Part shown: positions 7,955 to 15,715 of the stretch, one piece after another | How positions within the stretch are numbered: the first letter of the stretch is position 1 | Layout of the letters: the number at the start of each line of letters is the position of its first letter | Origin: JAWKJY01 sp041393535 | GTDB lineage: Bacteria; Actinomycetota; Thermoleophilia; Gaiellales; Gaiellaceae | Assembly (NCBI GenBank): GCA_041393535.1 | Contig: JAWKJY010000009.1 | Location: 62,001-126,000, forward strand | Length of the DNA stretch: 64,000 nucleotides | Direction: 5' to 3' | Program-made: the position numbers and the translations under genes | The notes under the pieces: generated by a model | What the model saw: the letters and a program-made list of their open reading frames with translations, nothing else | Told to the model about the DNA's origin: nothing | Databases searched by the model: none

Positions 7955-9553
7955 GTGGACGGTCAGATGATGGACTACCAGCTGACGGTGCCGGCGATCG
8001 TGCGTCGCTGCGAGGCGATGTCCGGGGCGCGCGAGGTCGTCAGCCGTCTGCCCGATCGCTCGATCCACCGGACGACGTACGCGGCGGTGATCGAGCGCTC
8101 CCGCCGGCTCGCCGGCGCGCTCGCCGCGCTCGGCATCGGCGACGGCGACCGCGTCGGCACGCTGTGCTGGAACCACCACGCGCACCTCGAGGCGTACCTC
8201 GCCGTCCCGTCGCTCGGCGCCGTCGTCCACACGCTCAACCCGCGGCTCTCCGCGGACGACCTCGCGTTCATCGCATCCGACGCCGGCGACCGGGCGCTGA
8301 TCGTCGACGCCCCGCTCCTGCCGGTGCTCGCGAGCTTCCGCGCGCGCACCGCGATCGAGCACGTGATCGTCGTGGGCGAAGCCGACGAGCTGCCGCACGA
8401 CGCGCTCCCGTACGAGGAGCTGCTCGCGGGCGGCGAGCCGCGCGACCCCGTCGAGCCGCACGAGGGGCAGGCCGCGGCGATGTGCTACACGTCCGGCACG
8501 ACCGGGCGGCCGAAGGGCGTCCTCTACTCGCACCGCTCGACCGCGCTGCACAGCCTCCTCTCGCTCGCGGCCGACGGCCTGGCGATCGCCGAGCCGGACG
8601 TCGTCATGCCCGTCGTGCCGATGTTCCACGTCAACGCGTGGGGCCTGCCGTTCACCTCGGTCCTCGCGGGCGCGAAGCTCGTCCTGCCCGGGCCGCACCT
8701 CGACCCGGAGAGCCTGCTCGAGCTGATCCAGGGCGAGCGCGTCACGCTCACGGCGGGCGTCCCGACGGTGTGGCTGCCGCTGCTCGACGCGCTCGACCGC
8801 GAGCCGGGCCGCTGGGACGTCTCGTGCCTGCGCGCGCTCGTGATCGGCGGGTCGGCCGCGCCGCCCGCGCTGATCCAGGCGTTCGACGAGCGCCACGGCG
8901 TGCCCGTCCTGCACGCGTGGGGGATGACCGAGATGAGCCCGATCGGGACGATCGCCCGCGTGCCGGCGGGCCTGGCGGACGCCGCGCCCGGGGAGCAGCT
9001 CGCGGCGCGCGCGAGCCAGGGGCGCTCGCTCCCGTTCGTAGAGGTGCGGGCCCGCGGCGACCGGGGCTTCGCGCCGCGGGACGGGACGACGATGGGCGAG
9101 CTCGAGGTGCGCGGGCCGACGGTCGCGCGGTCGTACTACGGCGGCGCGGGAGCCGAGCAGTTCACCGAGGACGGCTGGTTCCGCACCGGCGACGTCGTCA
9201 CGGTCGACCGCTTCGGCCAGATCCAGATCCAGGATCGTGCCAAGGATCTCGTCAAGTCGGGCGGCGAGTGGATCAGCTCCGTCGACCTCGAGAACGCCCT
9301 CATGGGCCACGTGGCCGTCGCCGAGGCGGCCGTGATCGCGATCCCCGACGAGCGCTGGCAGGAGCGCCCGCTCGCCGTCGTCGTCCTGCGCGACGGCGCG
9401 ACGGCGACGGCGGACGAGCTGCGCGAGCACCTCGGGCGGACGTACCCGAAGTGGTGGCTGCCCGACCGCGTCGAGTTCGTCGACGCGATCCCGCGCACGG
9501 CGACCGGGAAGTTCCTGAAGACCGCGCTGCGCGAGCGCTACGCGGGCCCCTAG
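7955..9553 (+). CDS. Fatty-acyl-CoA synthetase (AMP-binding)
   Basis: 532 residues of the adenylate-forming acyl-CoA ligase family, activating a carboxylic acid through an acyl-AMP to a CoA thioester. Motifs seen are YTSGTTGRPKGV (A3, about residue 180), HAWGMTEMSP (A5), DGWFRTGDVVTVD (A7), DRAKDLVKSGGEWIS (A8) and TGKFLKTAL with the C-terminal catalytic Lys (A10). Closest in style to medium/long-chain ligases of the AlkK/FadD type; chain length cannot be read. The GTG is chosen because AGGAGG at 7943-7948 lies six bases upstream. The stop shares the palindrome CTAG with the convergent purA stop. Confidence 0.92.
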   Translation: MDGQMMDYQLTVPAIVRRCEAMSGAREVVSRLPDRSIHRTTYAAVIERSRRLAGALAALGIGDGDRVGTLCWNHHAHLEAYLAVPSLGAVVHTLNPRLSADDLAFIASDAGDRALIVDAPLLPVLASFRARTAIEHVIVVGEADELPHDALPYEELLAGGEPRDPVEPHEGQAAAMCYTSGTTGRPKGVLYSHRSTALHSLLSLAADGLAIAEPDVVMPVVPMFHVNAWGLPFTSVLAGAKLVLPGPHLDPESLLELIQGERVTLTAGVPTVWLPLLDALDREPGRWDVSCLRALVIGGSAAPPALIQAFDERHGVPVLHAWGMTEMSPIGTIARVPAGLADAAPGEQLAARASQGRSLPFVEVRARGDRGFAPRDGTTMGELEVRGPTVARSYYGGAGAEQFTEDGWFRTGDVVTVDRFGQIQIQDRAKDLVKSGGEWISSVDLENALMGHVAVAEAAVIAIPDERWQERPLAVVVLRDGATATADELREHLGRTYPKWWLPDRVEFVDAIPRTATGKFLKTALRERYAGP

Positions 9554-10851
9554 GAGCCGCTGGCGAGCGCGGCGAGACCGGAGCGGTGGAGGATGCTCTC
9601 CCGCTCCGCGCCCGTGCCGATCAGGCAGACGTCGACGCCGAGCCGCTCCTCGATGAACTCGACGTAGCGCCGCGCGTTCGCGGGCAGGCCGTCGATGTCG
9701 GCGACGCCGTCGAGCGGCTCGCTCCAGCCGGGGAGCGTCTCGTACACCGGCTCGGCGTGGTGGAAGTCGCTCTGGTGCGCCGGGAACTCCTCGGTCTCGC
9801 TCCCGTCGCGCAGGCGGTAGCGCACGCAGACGGGCAGCTCGGCGAAGTGGGAGAGCACGTCGAGCTTCGTCAGCGCGAGGTGCGTCATCCCGTTCAGCCG
9901 GACGGCGAAGCGCAGGCCGACGAGGTCGAGCCAGCCGCAGCGGCGCTCCCGGCCCGTCGTCGTCCCGTACTCGCCGCCGAGCTCGCGCATGCGGGCCTGG
10001 TCGTCGCCCTGGATCTCCGTCGGGAACGGGCCCTCGCCGACCCGCGTCACGTAGGCCTTGCCGACGCCGATCACCCGGTCGATCCGCGTCGGCCCGATGC
10101 CGATGCTGGTCGCCGCGCCGGCCGCGATCGGGCTCGACGAGGTGACGAACGGGTAGGTGCCGTGGTCGAGGTCGAGCAGCGTGCCCTGGGCGCCCTCGAA
10201 GAGGACGTTCTTGCCCGCGTCGAGCGCGCGGTCGACGAGCAGCGAGACGTCGGCGACGTACGGGCGCAGCCGCGCGGCGAGCTCCTCCATCCGCGCGGCG
10301 AGCGGCTCGAGCTCGATCGGCTCGGCGCCGTGGACGCGCTCGAGCACGACGTTCTTCTCGGCGAGCGCGACCTCGATCTTCTGGCGGAGGATCTTCGGGT
10401 CGAGCAGGTCCTGGACGCGGATGCCGAGGCGCGAGGCCTTGTCCGCGTAGGCCGGGCCGATCCCGCGCCGGGTCGTCCCGATCTTCAGCTTCCCGAGCGC
10501 GACCTCCGTCGCGGCGTCGAGCGCGCGATGCCACGGCATGATCAGGTGCGCGTTGCCCGAGAGGCGGAGCTTCTCGGCCGAGATCCCGCGCGCCTCGAGC
10601 CCGTCGATCTCGCCGACGAGGCCCTCCGGATCGAGCACGCAGCCGGCGCCGACGACGCACTCGGCGCCCGAGACGATCCCCGAGGGCACCTGGTGCAGGG
10701 CGAAGCGCTCCTGGTCCCGGATGATCGTGTGGCCCGCGTTCGGGCCGCCCTGGTAGCGGCAGACGATGTCGGAGTGCTCGGCGAGCAGGTCGACGATCTT
10801 CCCCTTGCCCTCGTCGCCCCACTGCGCGCCCACGATGACGGTTCCCGGCAT
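9550..10851 (-). CDS. purA: Adenylosuccinate synthetase
   Basis: Catalyses the GTP-dependent condensation of IMP and aspartate to adenylosuccinate, the first committed step of AMP synthesis. 433 residues, the normal family length. The P-loop WGDEGKGK is at residues 10-17 and NAGHT near 38. Also present are TTRRGIGPAYADKASR, FEGAQGTLLDLDHGTYPFVTSS and the C-terminal TKLDVL. The ATG is placed from the conserved MPGTVIVGAQWGDEGKGK opening. A TAAGCT box ten bases upstream may give a very short leader. The gap of 140 bp to dnaB holds only GC-rich sequence. Confidence 0.97.
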   Translation of the reverse strand: MPGTVIVGAQWGDEGKGKIVDLLAEHSDIVCRYQGGPNAGHTIIRDQERFALHQVPSGIVSGAECVVGAGCVLDPEGLVGEIDGLEARGISAEKLRLSGNAHLIMPWHRALDAATEVALGKLKIGTTRRGIGPAYADKASRLGIRVQDLLDPKILRQKIEVALAEKNVVLERVHGAEPIELEPLAARMEELAARLRPYVADVSLLVDRALDAGKNVLFEGAQGTLLDLDHGTYPFVTSSSPIAAGAATSIGIGPTRIDRVIGVGKAYVTRVGEGPFPTEIQGDDQARMRELGGEYGTTTGRERRCGWLDLVGLRFAVRLNGMTHLALTKLDVLSHFAELPVCVRYRLRDGSETEEFPAHQSDFHHAEPVYETLPGWSEPLDGVADIDGLPANARRYVEFIEERLGVDVCLIGTGAERESILHRSGLAALASGS

Positions 10852-10991
10852 GGCGCTGACCAGCTTAGAGGTTGCGGCAGGCAGCGCGTGCCGCGACCGC
10901 ACGCGGCCCGGCCGTTCGCAGGCGCGCGGGCCGCCGCCCGCCTCCCGGTGGGGCGCCGTCCGGGGGCGCGGGGAGGTCGGCCGCGCCGCTG

Positions 10992-12332
10992 CTAGACGGC
11001 CGCGAGGTCGGCGAACTTCGCGAAGCGCCGCAGGAACGAGAGCTTCAGCGAGTCCGTCGGGCCGTTGCGGTGCTTGGCGACGATCACCTCGGCCAGGCCC
11101 TGGGACTCGGACTCCTCGCCGTTGTAGTACTCGTCGCGGTAGAGGAACATCACGAGGTCGGCGTCCTGCTCGATCGAGCCCGACTCGCGCAGGTCGGACA
11201 GGATCGGCCGCTTGTCGTGGCGCTGCTCGACCGCGCGGGAGAGCTGCGAGAGCGCGATCACGGGGACCTCGAGGTCGCGGGCGAGCAGCTTCAGCGAGCG
11301 CGAGATCTGCGAGACCTCCTGGACGCGGTTCTCGGCCGAGTTGCCGCTCGTCATCAGCTGGAGGTAGTCGACGACGATGAGCGCGAGGTCCGGGTGCTTC
11401 GACTTCAGGCGGCGGGCCTTCGAGCGGATCTCCATCATCGTGATCGAGCCCGTGTCGTCCACGTAGATCGGCGCCTTCGAGAGCCGGTCGCAGGCGGCCG
11501 TCAGGCGCGGCCAGTCCTCGGGCGAGAGCTTGCCGGTGCGCAGCCGCTGGGACTCGACCTTGCCCTCGCTGCACATCATGCGCTGGGTCACCTCGGCCTT
11601 GGACATCTCGAGCGTGAACAGGGCGACCGGCCGGTTCTGGCGCACGGCCACGTTCGCCGCGATGCCCAGCGAGAACGCCGACTTGCCCATCGACGGGCGC
11701 GCGGCGCAGATGATCAGGTTCCCGGGCTGGAAGCCCGACGTGATCCGGTCGAGGTCGCGGAAGCCCGACGGCACGCCGGTCACGTCCGCGCCGGCGTCGA
11801 ACAGGGCCGTGATCCGCTCGAAGCTCTGCTTCAGCAGCGCCTCGATGTGCTCGAAGTCGCCCGCGACGCGCTCCTGCGAGAGGTCGAAGATGATCTGCTC
11901 GGCCCGGTCGACCAGCTCGCGGGCCTCGCCCGGCCGCTCCCAGCCGAGCCGCGAGATGTCGTTGCCCGCCCGGATCAGGTTCCGCAGCGTCGCCGACTCG
12001 CGCACGATCTGCGCGTAGTGGCGCGCGTTGCCGGCGGCGGGCACGAGCGCCGCGAGCTCGTGGATGCGGACGCGCCCGCCGACCTCCTCGAGCTCGCCGC
12101 GCTGCTCGAGCTCGTCGACGAGCGTGATCGCGTCGACCGGCTCGCCGCGCCCGTAGAGCGCGAGGGCCGCCTGGTAGATCTTGGCGTGGCTGCCGCGGTA
12201 GAAGTCGGACGGGTCGATCACCTCGCTGACGGCGGCGATCGCGCTGGTCGCGAGCAGCATCGCGCCGAGGACGGACTCCTCCGCCTCGAGGTTCTGCGGG
12301 GGGACGGGAGCGGTGTGGGCGACGTTGGCCAT
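10992..12332 (-). CDS. dnaB: Replicative DNA helicase DnaB
   Basis: 446-residue hexameric 5'-3' helicase of the replication fork. The N-terminal DnaB domain begins PPQNLEAEESVLGAMLL, and the RecA-like C-terminal domain holds Walker A ARPSMGKSAF, Walker B ALIVVDYLQLM, ALSQLSRAVEQR and DLRESGSIEQDADLV. The length shows no intein. It lies downstream of rplI on the same strand, the common actinobacterial order, but a terminator-like hairpin and a 370-bp gap with DnaA-box-like repeats separate them, so it may have its own promoter. Confidence 0.97.
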   Translation of the reverse strand: MANVAHTAPVPPQNLEAEESVLGAMLLATSAIAAVSEVIDPSDFYRGSHAKIYQAALALYGRGEPVDAITLVDELEQRGELEEVGGRVRIHELAALVPAAGNARHYAQIVRESATLRNLIRAGNDISRLGWERPGEARELVDRAEQIIFDLSQERVAGDFEHIEALLKQSFERITALFDAGADVTGVPSGFRDLDRITSGFQPGNLIICAARPSMGKSAFSLGIAANVAVRQNRPVALFTLEMSKAEVTQRMMCSEGKVESQRLRTGKLSPEDWPRLTAACDRLSKAPIYVDDTGSITMMEIRSKARRLKSKHPDLALIVVDYLQLMTSGNSAENRVQEVSQISRSLKLLARDLEVPVIALSQLSRAVEQRHDKRPILSDLRESGSIEQDADLVMFLYRDEYYNGEESESQGLAEVIVAKHRNGPTDSLKLSFLRRFAKFADLAAV

Positions 12333-12393
12333 GGCGCGACGGGACAGTCAACCGTGCCCGCGCTCTCGCCGCCAGCCGTGTGGGAAAGGCCGC

Positions 12394-12565
12394 GTTTCCA
12401 CAGCCGATCGCCTGCTGGGCCCGCACGGGAGCGGCTCGGGGCGCGATTCTCCTCCCAGGGTTGCACCAGGATCGGACGTCGCCTCCACAGCGAGTCGACA
12501 GCCGCCTGTGGACGAGTTCCCCGCTCGGAGCGGGAACTTCGGGGCGCTTCCCACAGCGATCCACA
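12394..12565. other. Cluster of DnaA-box-like motifs upstream of dnaB
   Basis: Five sequences resembling the DnaA box TTATCCACA lie within 172 bp: GTTTCCACA (12394-12402), GCCTCCACA (12481-12489), TCGTCCACA on the minus strand (12507-12515), CTTCCCACA (12547-12555) and CGATCCACA (12557-12565). Four contain the TCCACA core, and the best match 7 of 9 positions. No AT-rich unwinding region is evident. This could be a DnaA-titration or dnaB regulatory site rather than an origin. The rest of the 12333-12699 gap holds only a hairpin at its far end. Confidence 0.4.
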
Positions 12566-12631
12566 GGCTCCCCGTGGAGAGCGCGACACGTCTCGAGCGG
12601 GCCGGCAGGGGCGCGGCCGACCCCTGAACGG

Positions 12632-12660
12632 GACGAGGGCCGGCAGTGCCGGCCCTCGTC
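12632..12660 (-). terminator. Hairpin terminator downstream of rplI
   Basis: Perfect inverted repeat with arms GACGAGGGCCGGCA and TGCCGGCCCTCGTC, 40 bases beyond the rplI stop. It can fold with a five-base loop and a 12-bp stem. There is no U-tract, as is common in high-GC actinobacteria. Confidence 0.7.
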
Positions 12661-12699
12661 GTGACTCCTGGCTCGGCCCGGCGGCGCCGGGCGCGGGAC

Positions 12700-13227
12700 T
12701 CAGCCCAGCGCGCCCCAGTCGGGCTCCTCGACGACCGTCTCCTCGACCGGCGCCGGGGGCTCCGGCTCGGGCTCGGGCTCGGTGTCGCCGGCCACGATCG
12801 TCTTGATCGTGACGGTGACCTCCGGGAAGACCTCGACGCTCACCTCGTACGTGCCGAGCCGCTTGATCGGCTCCGGGAGCTGCACCTTGCGGCGGTCGAC
12901 GCGGATCCGGCGCGTGCGCCAGAGCTCGTCGGCGATGTCGCTCGGCGTGATCGCACCGAAGAGGACGCCCTGGGCGCCGGCGTTCGCCTCGAAGCGCAGG
13001 ACGGTCTTCGTCAGGGTCTCCGCGATCGCGCGGGCCTGGTCCAGGTTGCGGGCCTCGTGGGCCGCGCGGGCCTGATCGCGCTTGCGGAGCTCGGCGACGA
13101 GCGCCGGGGTGGCCGTCTCGGCCAGCCTGCGCGGGGCCAGGTAGTTGCGGTGGTAGCCGCGGGACACGGACACGACCTCGCCCTTGAGGCCGAGCTTGTC
13201 CACGTCCCTGAGCAGGATGACGTCCAT
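12700..13227 (-). CDS. rplI: 50S ribosomal protein L9
   Basis: Opens with the L9 signature MDVILLRDVDKLGLKGEVVSV and YHRNYLAPRRLA, then a long central helix and the C-terminal RNA-binding domain (ELWRTRRIRVDRRKVQLPEPIKRLGTYEV). At 175 residues it is longer than the usual ~150 because of an acidic, proline-rich tail of EP repeats (about residues 150-175) that is probably disordered. It is the last gene of the rpsF-ssb-rpsR-rplI operon, three bases after rpsR. Confidence 0.97.
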   Translation of the reverse strand: MDVILLRDVDKLGLKGEVVSVSRGYHRNYLAPRRLAETATPALVAELRKRDQARAAHEARNLDQARAIAETLTKTVLRFEANAGAQGVLFGAITPSDIADELWRTRRIRVDRRKVQLPEPIKRLGTYEVSVEVFPEVTVTIKTIVAGDTEPEPEPEPPAPVEETVVEEPDWGALG

Positions 13228-13230
13228 CTG

Positions 13231-13491
13231 CTACTCCGCCACGTACGGCAGGAGCGCCATCTCGCGCGCCCGGCGGACGGCGACGGCGACCTGCTCCTGG
13301 TGGCGCCTGCACGCACCCGTGACCCGGCGCGGGCGGATCTTGCCCCGCTCGGACACGAAGCGCCGCAGCAGGCCCGTGTTCTTGTAGTCGACGATCTGGA
13401 TCTTGTCGCGGCAGAGGGAGCAGCCGCGGCGCTTCGCCTGGCCGGCAGCGGCAGGGCCGCCCTTCCGCCTCGCTCGTGGTGCTGGTGGCAT
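13231..13491 (-). CDS. rpsR: 30S ribosomal protein S18
   Basis: 86 residues with the S18 core CSLCRDKIQIVDYKNTGLLRRFVSERGKI and RRVTGACRRHQ. Cysteines in CSLC and ACRRH make it the zinc-binding (C+) form. S18 sits on the small-subunit platform beside S6, encoded two genes upstream. The N-terminal ~20 residues are basic and rich in Pro and Ala. Confidence 0.97.
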   Translation of the reverse strand: MPPAPRARRKGGPAAAGQAKRRGCSLCRDKIQIVDYKNTGLLRRFVSERGKIRPRRVTGACRRHQEQVAVAVRRAREMALLPYVAE

Positions 13492-13518
13492 CGCTCGGAG
13501 ATCGCTCCTTGGTTCTCG

Positions 13519-13965
13519 CTAGAAGGGGATGTCGTCGTCGGCGCCCGAGAAGTCGCCGGCGTCGGAGCGGCCCGCGTCGCGCGGCACGTACTGGCCGCCG
13601 CCGCCCTGACCGCCGCCGCCGTCCGCGTCGCCGCGGCCGCCGAGGAACTGGACGGAGTCGGCGATGATCTCCACCGCCTGGCGCTTCGTCCCGTCCTGCG
13701 CGTCCCACTCGCGCCAGTCGAGCCGGCCGTCGATCCCGACCGGACGACCCTTGGCGAGGTACTGCGCGCAGCTCTCCGCCTGGTTGCCCCAGACGGTGAC
13801 GTCGAAGTAGTTCGGCTTCTCGCCCCACTGACCCGTCGAGGAGTCCTTCTGGCGCGAGTTGACGGCGAGGCGAAGCTTGCACACCGCGGCGCCGCTGGGC
13901 GTGTGCCGCAGCTCCGGGTCCCTGGTCAGGTTCCCGACGAGCACGACGCGGTTGATGTTCGCCAC
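13519..13965 (-). CDS. ssb: Single-stranded DNA-binding protein
   Basis: 148 residues. The OB fold begins MANINRVVLVGNLTRDPELRHT and includes VWGNQAESCAQYLAKGRPVGIDGRL. A Gly/Asp-rich linker (about 112-140) follows, then the acidic tip DDDIPF that binds replication and repair partners. Placement between rpsF and rpsR is the usual bacterial order, so this is the essential replicative SSB. Confidence 0.97.
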   Translation of the reverse strand: MANINRVVLVGNLTRDPELRHTPSGAAVCKLRLAVNSRQKDSSTGQWGEKPNYFDVTVWGNQAESCAQYLAKGRPVGIDGRLDWREWDAQDGTKRQAVEIIADSVQFLGGRGDADGGGGQGGGGQYVPRDAGRSDAGDFSGADDDIPF

Positions 13966-13990
13966 CGTTGCCTCCTTGTCGTCGTCAGCG

Positions 13991-14311
13991 CTACGCGGCG
14001 GGCGCAGCCGGCTCGCGCTTGTGCGCGGGCGGGCGGCGCGTCGCCATGTGCCGCATTGCGCCGTCGGTGATGCGCAGCACGCGCGTCAGCTCGTCCAGCG
14101 TCGCGGTGTTCGAGTCGAACGTGAACAGGTGGTAGTGCCCTTCCGTCTTCTTGTCGATCTCGTAGGCGAGCTTGCGCTTGCCCCAGGGCTCGTGGGAGAG
14201 CCACGCGCCCTCGCCCTTCTCGACGATCTCGCGCGCACGCGCGACGATCTCGGCCTGGCGCTCGTCGGTGAGCTCCGGGTCCAGCAGTAGGAGCAGCTCG
14301 TAGGGATTCAC
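13991..14311 (-). CDS. rpsF: 30S ribosomal protein S6
   Basis: 106 residues, first gene of its operon. The core YELLLLLDPELTDERQAEIV, WGKRKLAYEIDKKTEGHYHLF and LRITDGAMRHMATR are typical. The GTG start is selected because GGAGG lies about ten bases upstream and it precedes the conserved NPYELLLLLDPEL; the open frame extends far upstream but outside the family. A TATACT box at 14405-14410 would leave a leader of about 85 bases, long enough for autoregulation by S6:S18, though I could not settle a structure. Confidence 0.96.
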   Translation of the reverse strand: MNPYELLLLLDPELTDERQAEIVARAREIVEKGEGAWLSHEPWGKRKLAYEIDKKTEGHYHLFTFDSNTATLDELTRVLRITDGAMRHMATRRPPAHKREPAAPAA

Positions 14312-14404
14312 GTTCCCGATGCCTCCTTCCCTCGGTCTACACGGCCCCGCCTGGATGCACCGCTCGGGAACGGACGGCGCCTGGCGTGGCAGGAAGTGGA
14401 GTGG

Positions 14405-14410
14405 AGTATA
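14405..14410 (-). promoter_or_regulatory. Putative -10 element of the rpsF-ssb-rpsR-rplI operon
   Basis: TATACT on the minus strand, the best consensus-like -10 hexamer in the window, about 95 bases upstream of the rpsF start and pointing at it. No good -35 hexamer was found at 16-18 bases. Confidence 0.5.
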
Positions 14411-14453
14411 GCCAGGCGGCTCTCGCTTGCCTCCGCCGCTTCGTCGTGGAAGA

Positions 14454-14784
14454 GTGACGGTTGTGCGACGGAAGCTCGGCATCGCGGCCTTCCTGGCCCT
14501 GATCGGCGTGGTCGTGCTGCGCTTCCTGCGCGGGCGCGAGCCGCTGCCTCGCCGCCGAGCCGGCGCCCGACCCGCGCGCCGAGGATCTCCGCCGGACGCT
14601 CGAGGAGGCCCGCCGCGCCGCCCCGACGGCCGTCGCGCCGGTGGTCGAGGCGCCCGCGGTCGCGGAGGAGCTGCCGCCGCCGGCGCCCCCGGTCGACATC
14701 GACGCCGAGCGGCGCCGGGTGCACGAGCAGGCCCGACGCGCCGTCGAGGAGATGGAGGCCGACGGCGAGCCGCCGGCCTCCTGA
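14454..14784 (+). CDS. Small membrane-anchored protein of unknown function (frameshifted)
   Basis: About 109 residues when two frames are joined. The first frame gives VRRKLGIAAFLALIGVVVLRFLRGREP, a single N-terminal transmembrane helix flanked by basic residues. The second frame, from about 14550, gives a soluble charged helical tail (AEPAPDPRAEDLRRTLEEARRAAPT and RRRVHEQARRAVEEMEAD) ending at the TGA at 14782. A shift of one base is needed. GTG at 14454 or 14463 could be the start. No family recognised. It would present a cytoplasmic or exported helical domain, and the Ala/Glu-rich tail is consistent with a coiled coil. Confidence 0.5.
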
Positions 14785-14793
14785 CCCGGCGAG

Positions 14794-15678
14794 CTAGTCG
14801 TCGTCGGTGAGGAACCCGACGGAGCGCATCCGGATCTGCAGCAGCCGGACGGCCTCGTTGTAGAACTCGACCGGCTCGACGTTGTAGCCCGCACGCACCT
14901 GGTCGTGCATGTCGGCGGCGACGGCCCGCCCGAGCAGGTCGGCCGCGAGGTCGGCGAACTCGTTCAGCACGCCCTCGACGATCGGCTTGTTCCGCTCGGG
15001 GTCGCTGGCGATCTGCTGGCGGACGTAGGTGACGCCGATGCCGATGTGGCGCGCCTCGTCGCGGGAGACGAGCTTCTGGCCGAGCTTCAGCCCCGGGAAG
15101 CTGCCGTACTCGTCGTACACGTCGGCAGCGAGGTGCTGCGCGCAGCGCGCGACGACGCCCTCGCCGAGCAGGTGGTAGCCGACGACCGAGCGGAGGTACC
15201 GCTCCGGGCTGCCGTCCGTGACGAGCTTCGTCATCTCCTCGTCGAGCGCCGTGAAGAGCGTCTCGCCGACGAGGTCGATGTGCGCGTCCGCGACCTTCTT
15301 GACGTTCTCGATCCCCCGGATCCCGAAGACCTCGTCGTAGATGCGGAGCACGCACTCGAGGTGGCGGTGCTCGTCGGCGACCTGCGTCGCGATCAGCAGC
15401 TGCATGTCGTAGCTCGGCGCGTGGAGGAGGAACGGCGCGAGCAGGGTGGCGACGCCGAACTCCGCGTGGAAGCGGTGTCCGAACATCCAGATGAAGCCTT
15501 CCTTGCGCTCGGGGGAGAGCGCGTCGAAGCTCTGCTTGTCCTCGGTGAAGTCGATGTCGTAGATCGACCACTGATGGGCCTCCCAGTGCTGGTACAGCGC
15601 GCGGAACGCGCCGCCCGAGGTCTCCATCTCGACGTCGCTCGCGGTAAGCCCGGCGGTGTCTTGCTCCTGGATGGTCAT
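14794..15678 (-). CDS. R2-like ferritin-fold dimetal oxidase (R2lox or ribonucleotide reductase beta-like)
   Basis: 294 residues of the ribonucleotide reductase small-subunit superfamily. The six expected metal ligands are visible: E73 (HAEF), E103 and H106 (DEHRH), E173 (LLGEGV), E208 and H211 (DEARH). Glu rather than Asp at the first position, the short length and the absence of a nearby large subunit fit an R2-like ligand-binding oxidase (Mn/Fe cofactor) better than a classical RNR subunit, but this is inference. It probably stands alone: TAGGAT lies six bases upstream of the ATG, suggesting a leaderless transcript. Confidence 0.75.
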   Translation of the reverse strand: MTIQEQDTAGLTASDVEMETSGGAFRALYQHWEAHQWSIYDIDFTEDKQSFDALSPERKEGFIWMFGHRFHAEFGVATLLAPFLLHAPSYDMQLLIATQVADEHRHLECVLRIYDEVFGIRGIENVKKVADAHIDLVGETLFTALDEEMTKLVTDGSPERYLRSVVGYHLLGEGVVARCAQHLAADVYDEYGSFPGLKLGQKLVSRDEARHIGIGVTYVRQQIASDPERNKPIVEGVLNEFADLAADLLGRAVAADMHDQVRAGYNVEPVEFYNEAVRLLQIRMRSVGFLTDDD

Positions 15679-15684
15679 GGGCCG

Positions 15685-15690
15685 ATCCTA
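15685..15690 (-). promoter_or_regulatory. Putative -10 element, leaderless R2-like gene
   Basis: TAGGAT on the minus strand, six bases upstream of the ATG at 15678. Same geometry as the mobA element. Confidence 0.5.
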
Positions 15691-15715
15691 GTCGGTCTCG
15701 GCCGAGGCGAGGGGG

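Noticed and set aside
14312..14400. S6:S18 autoregulatory structure in the rpsF leader
   Set aside because: A leader of suitable length and several CCG triplets exist, but I could not form a convincing conserved stem by eye.
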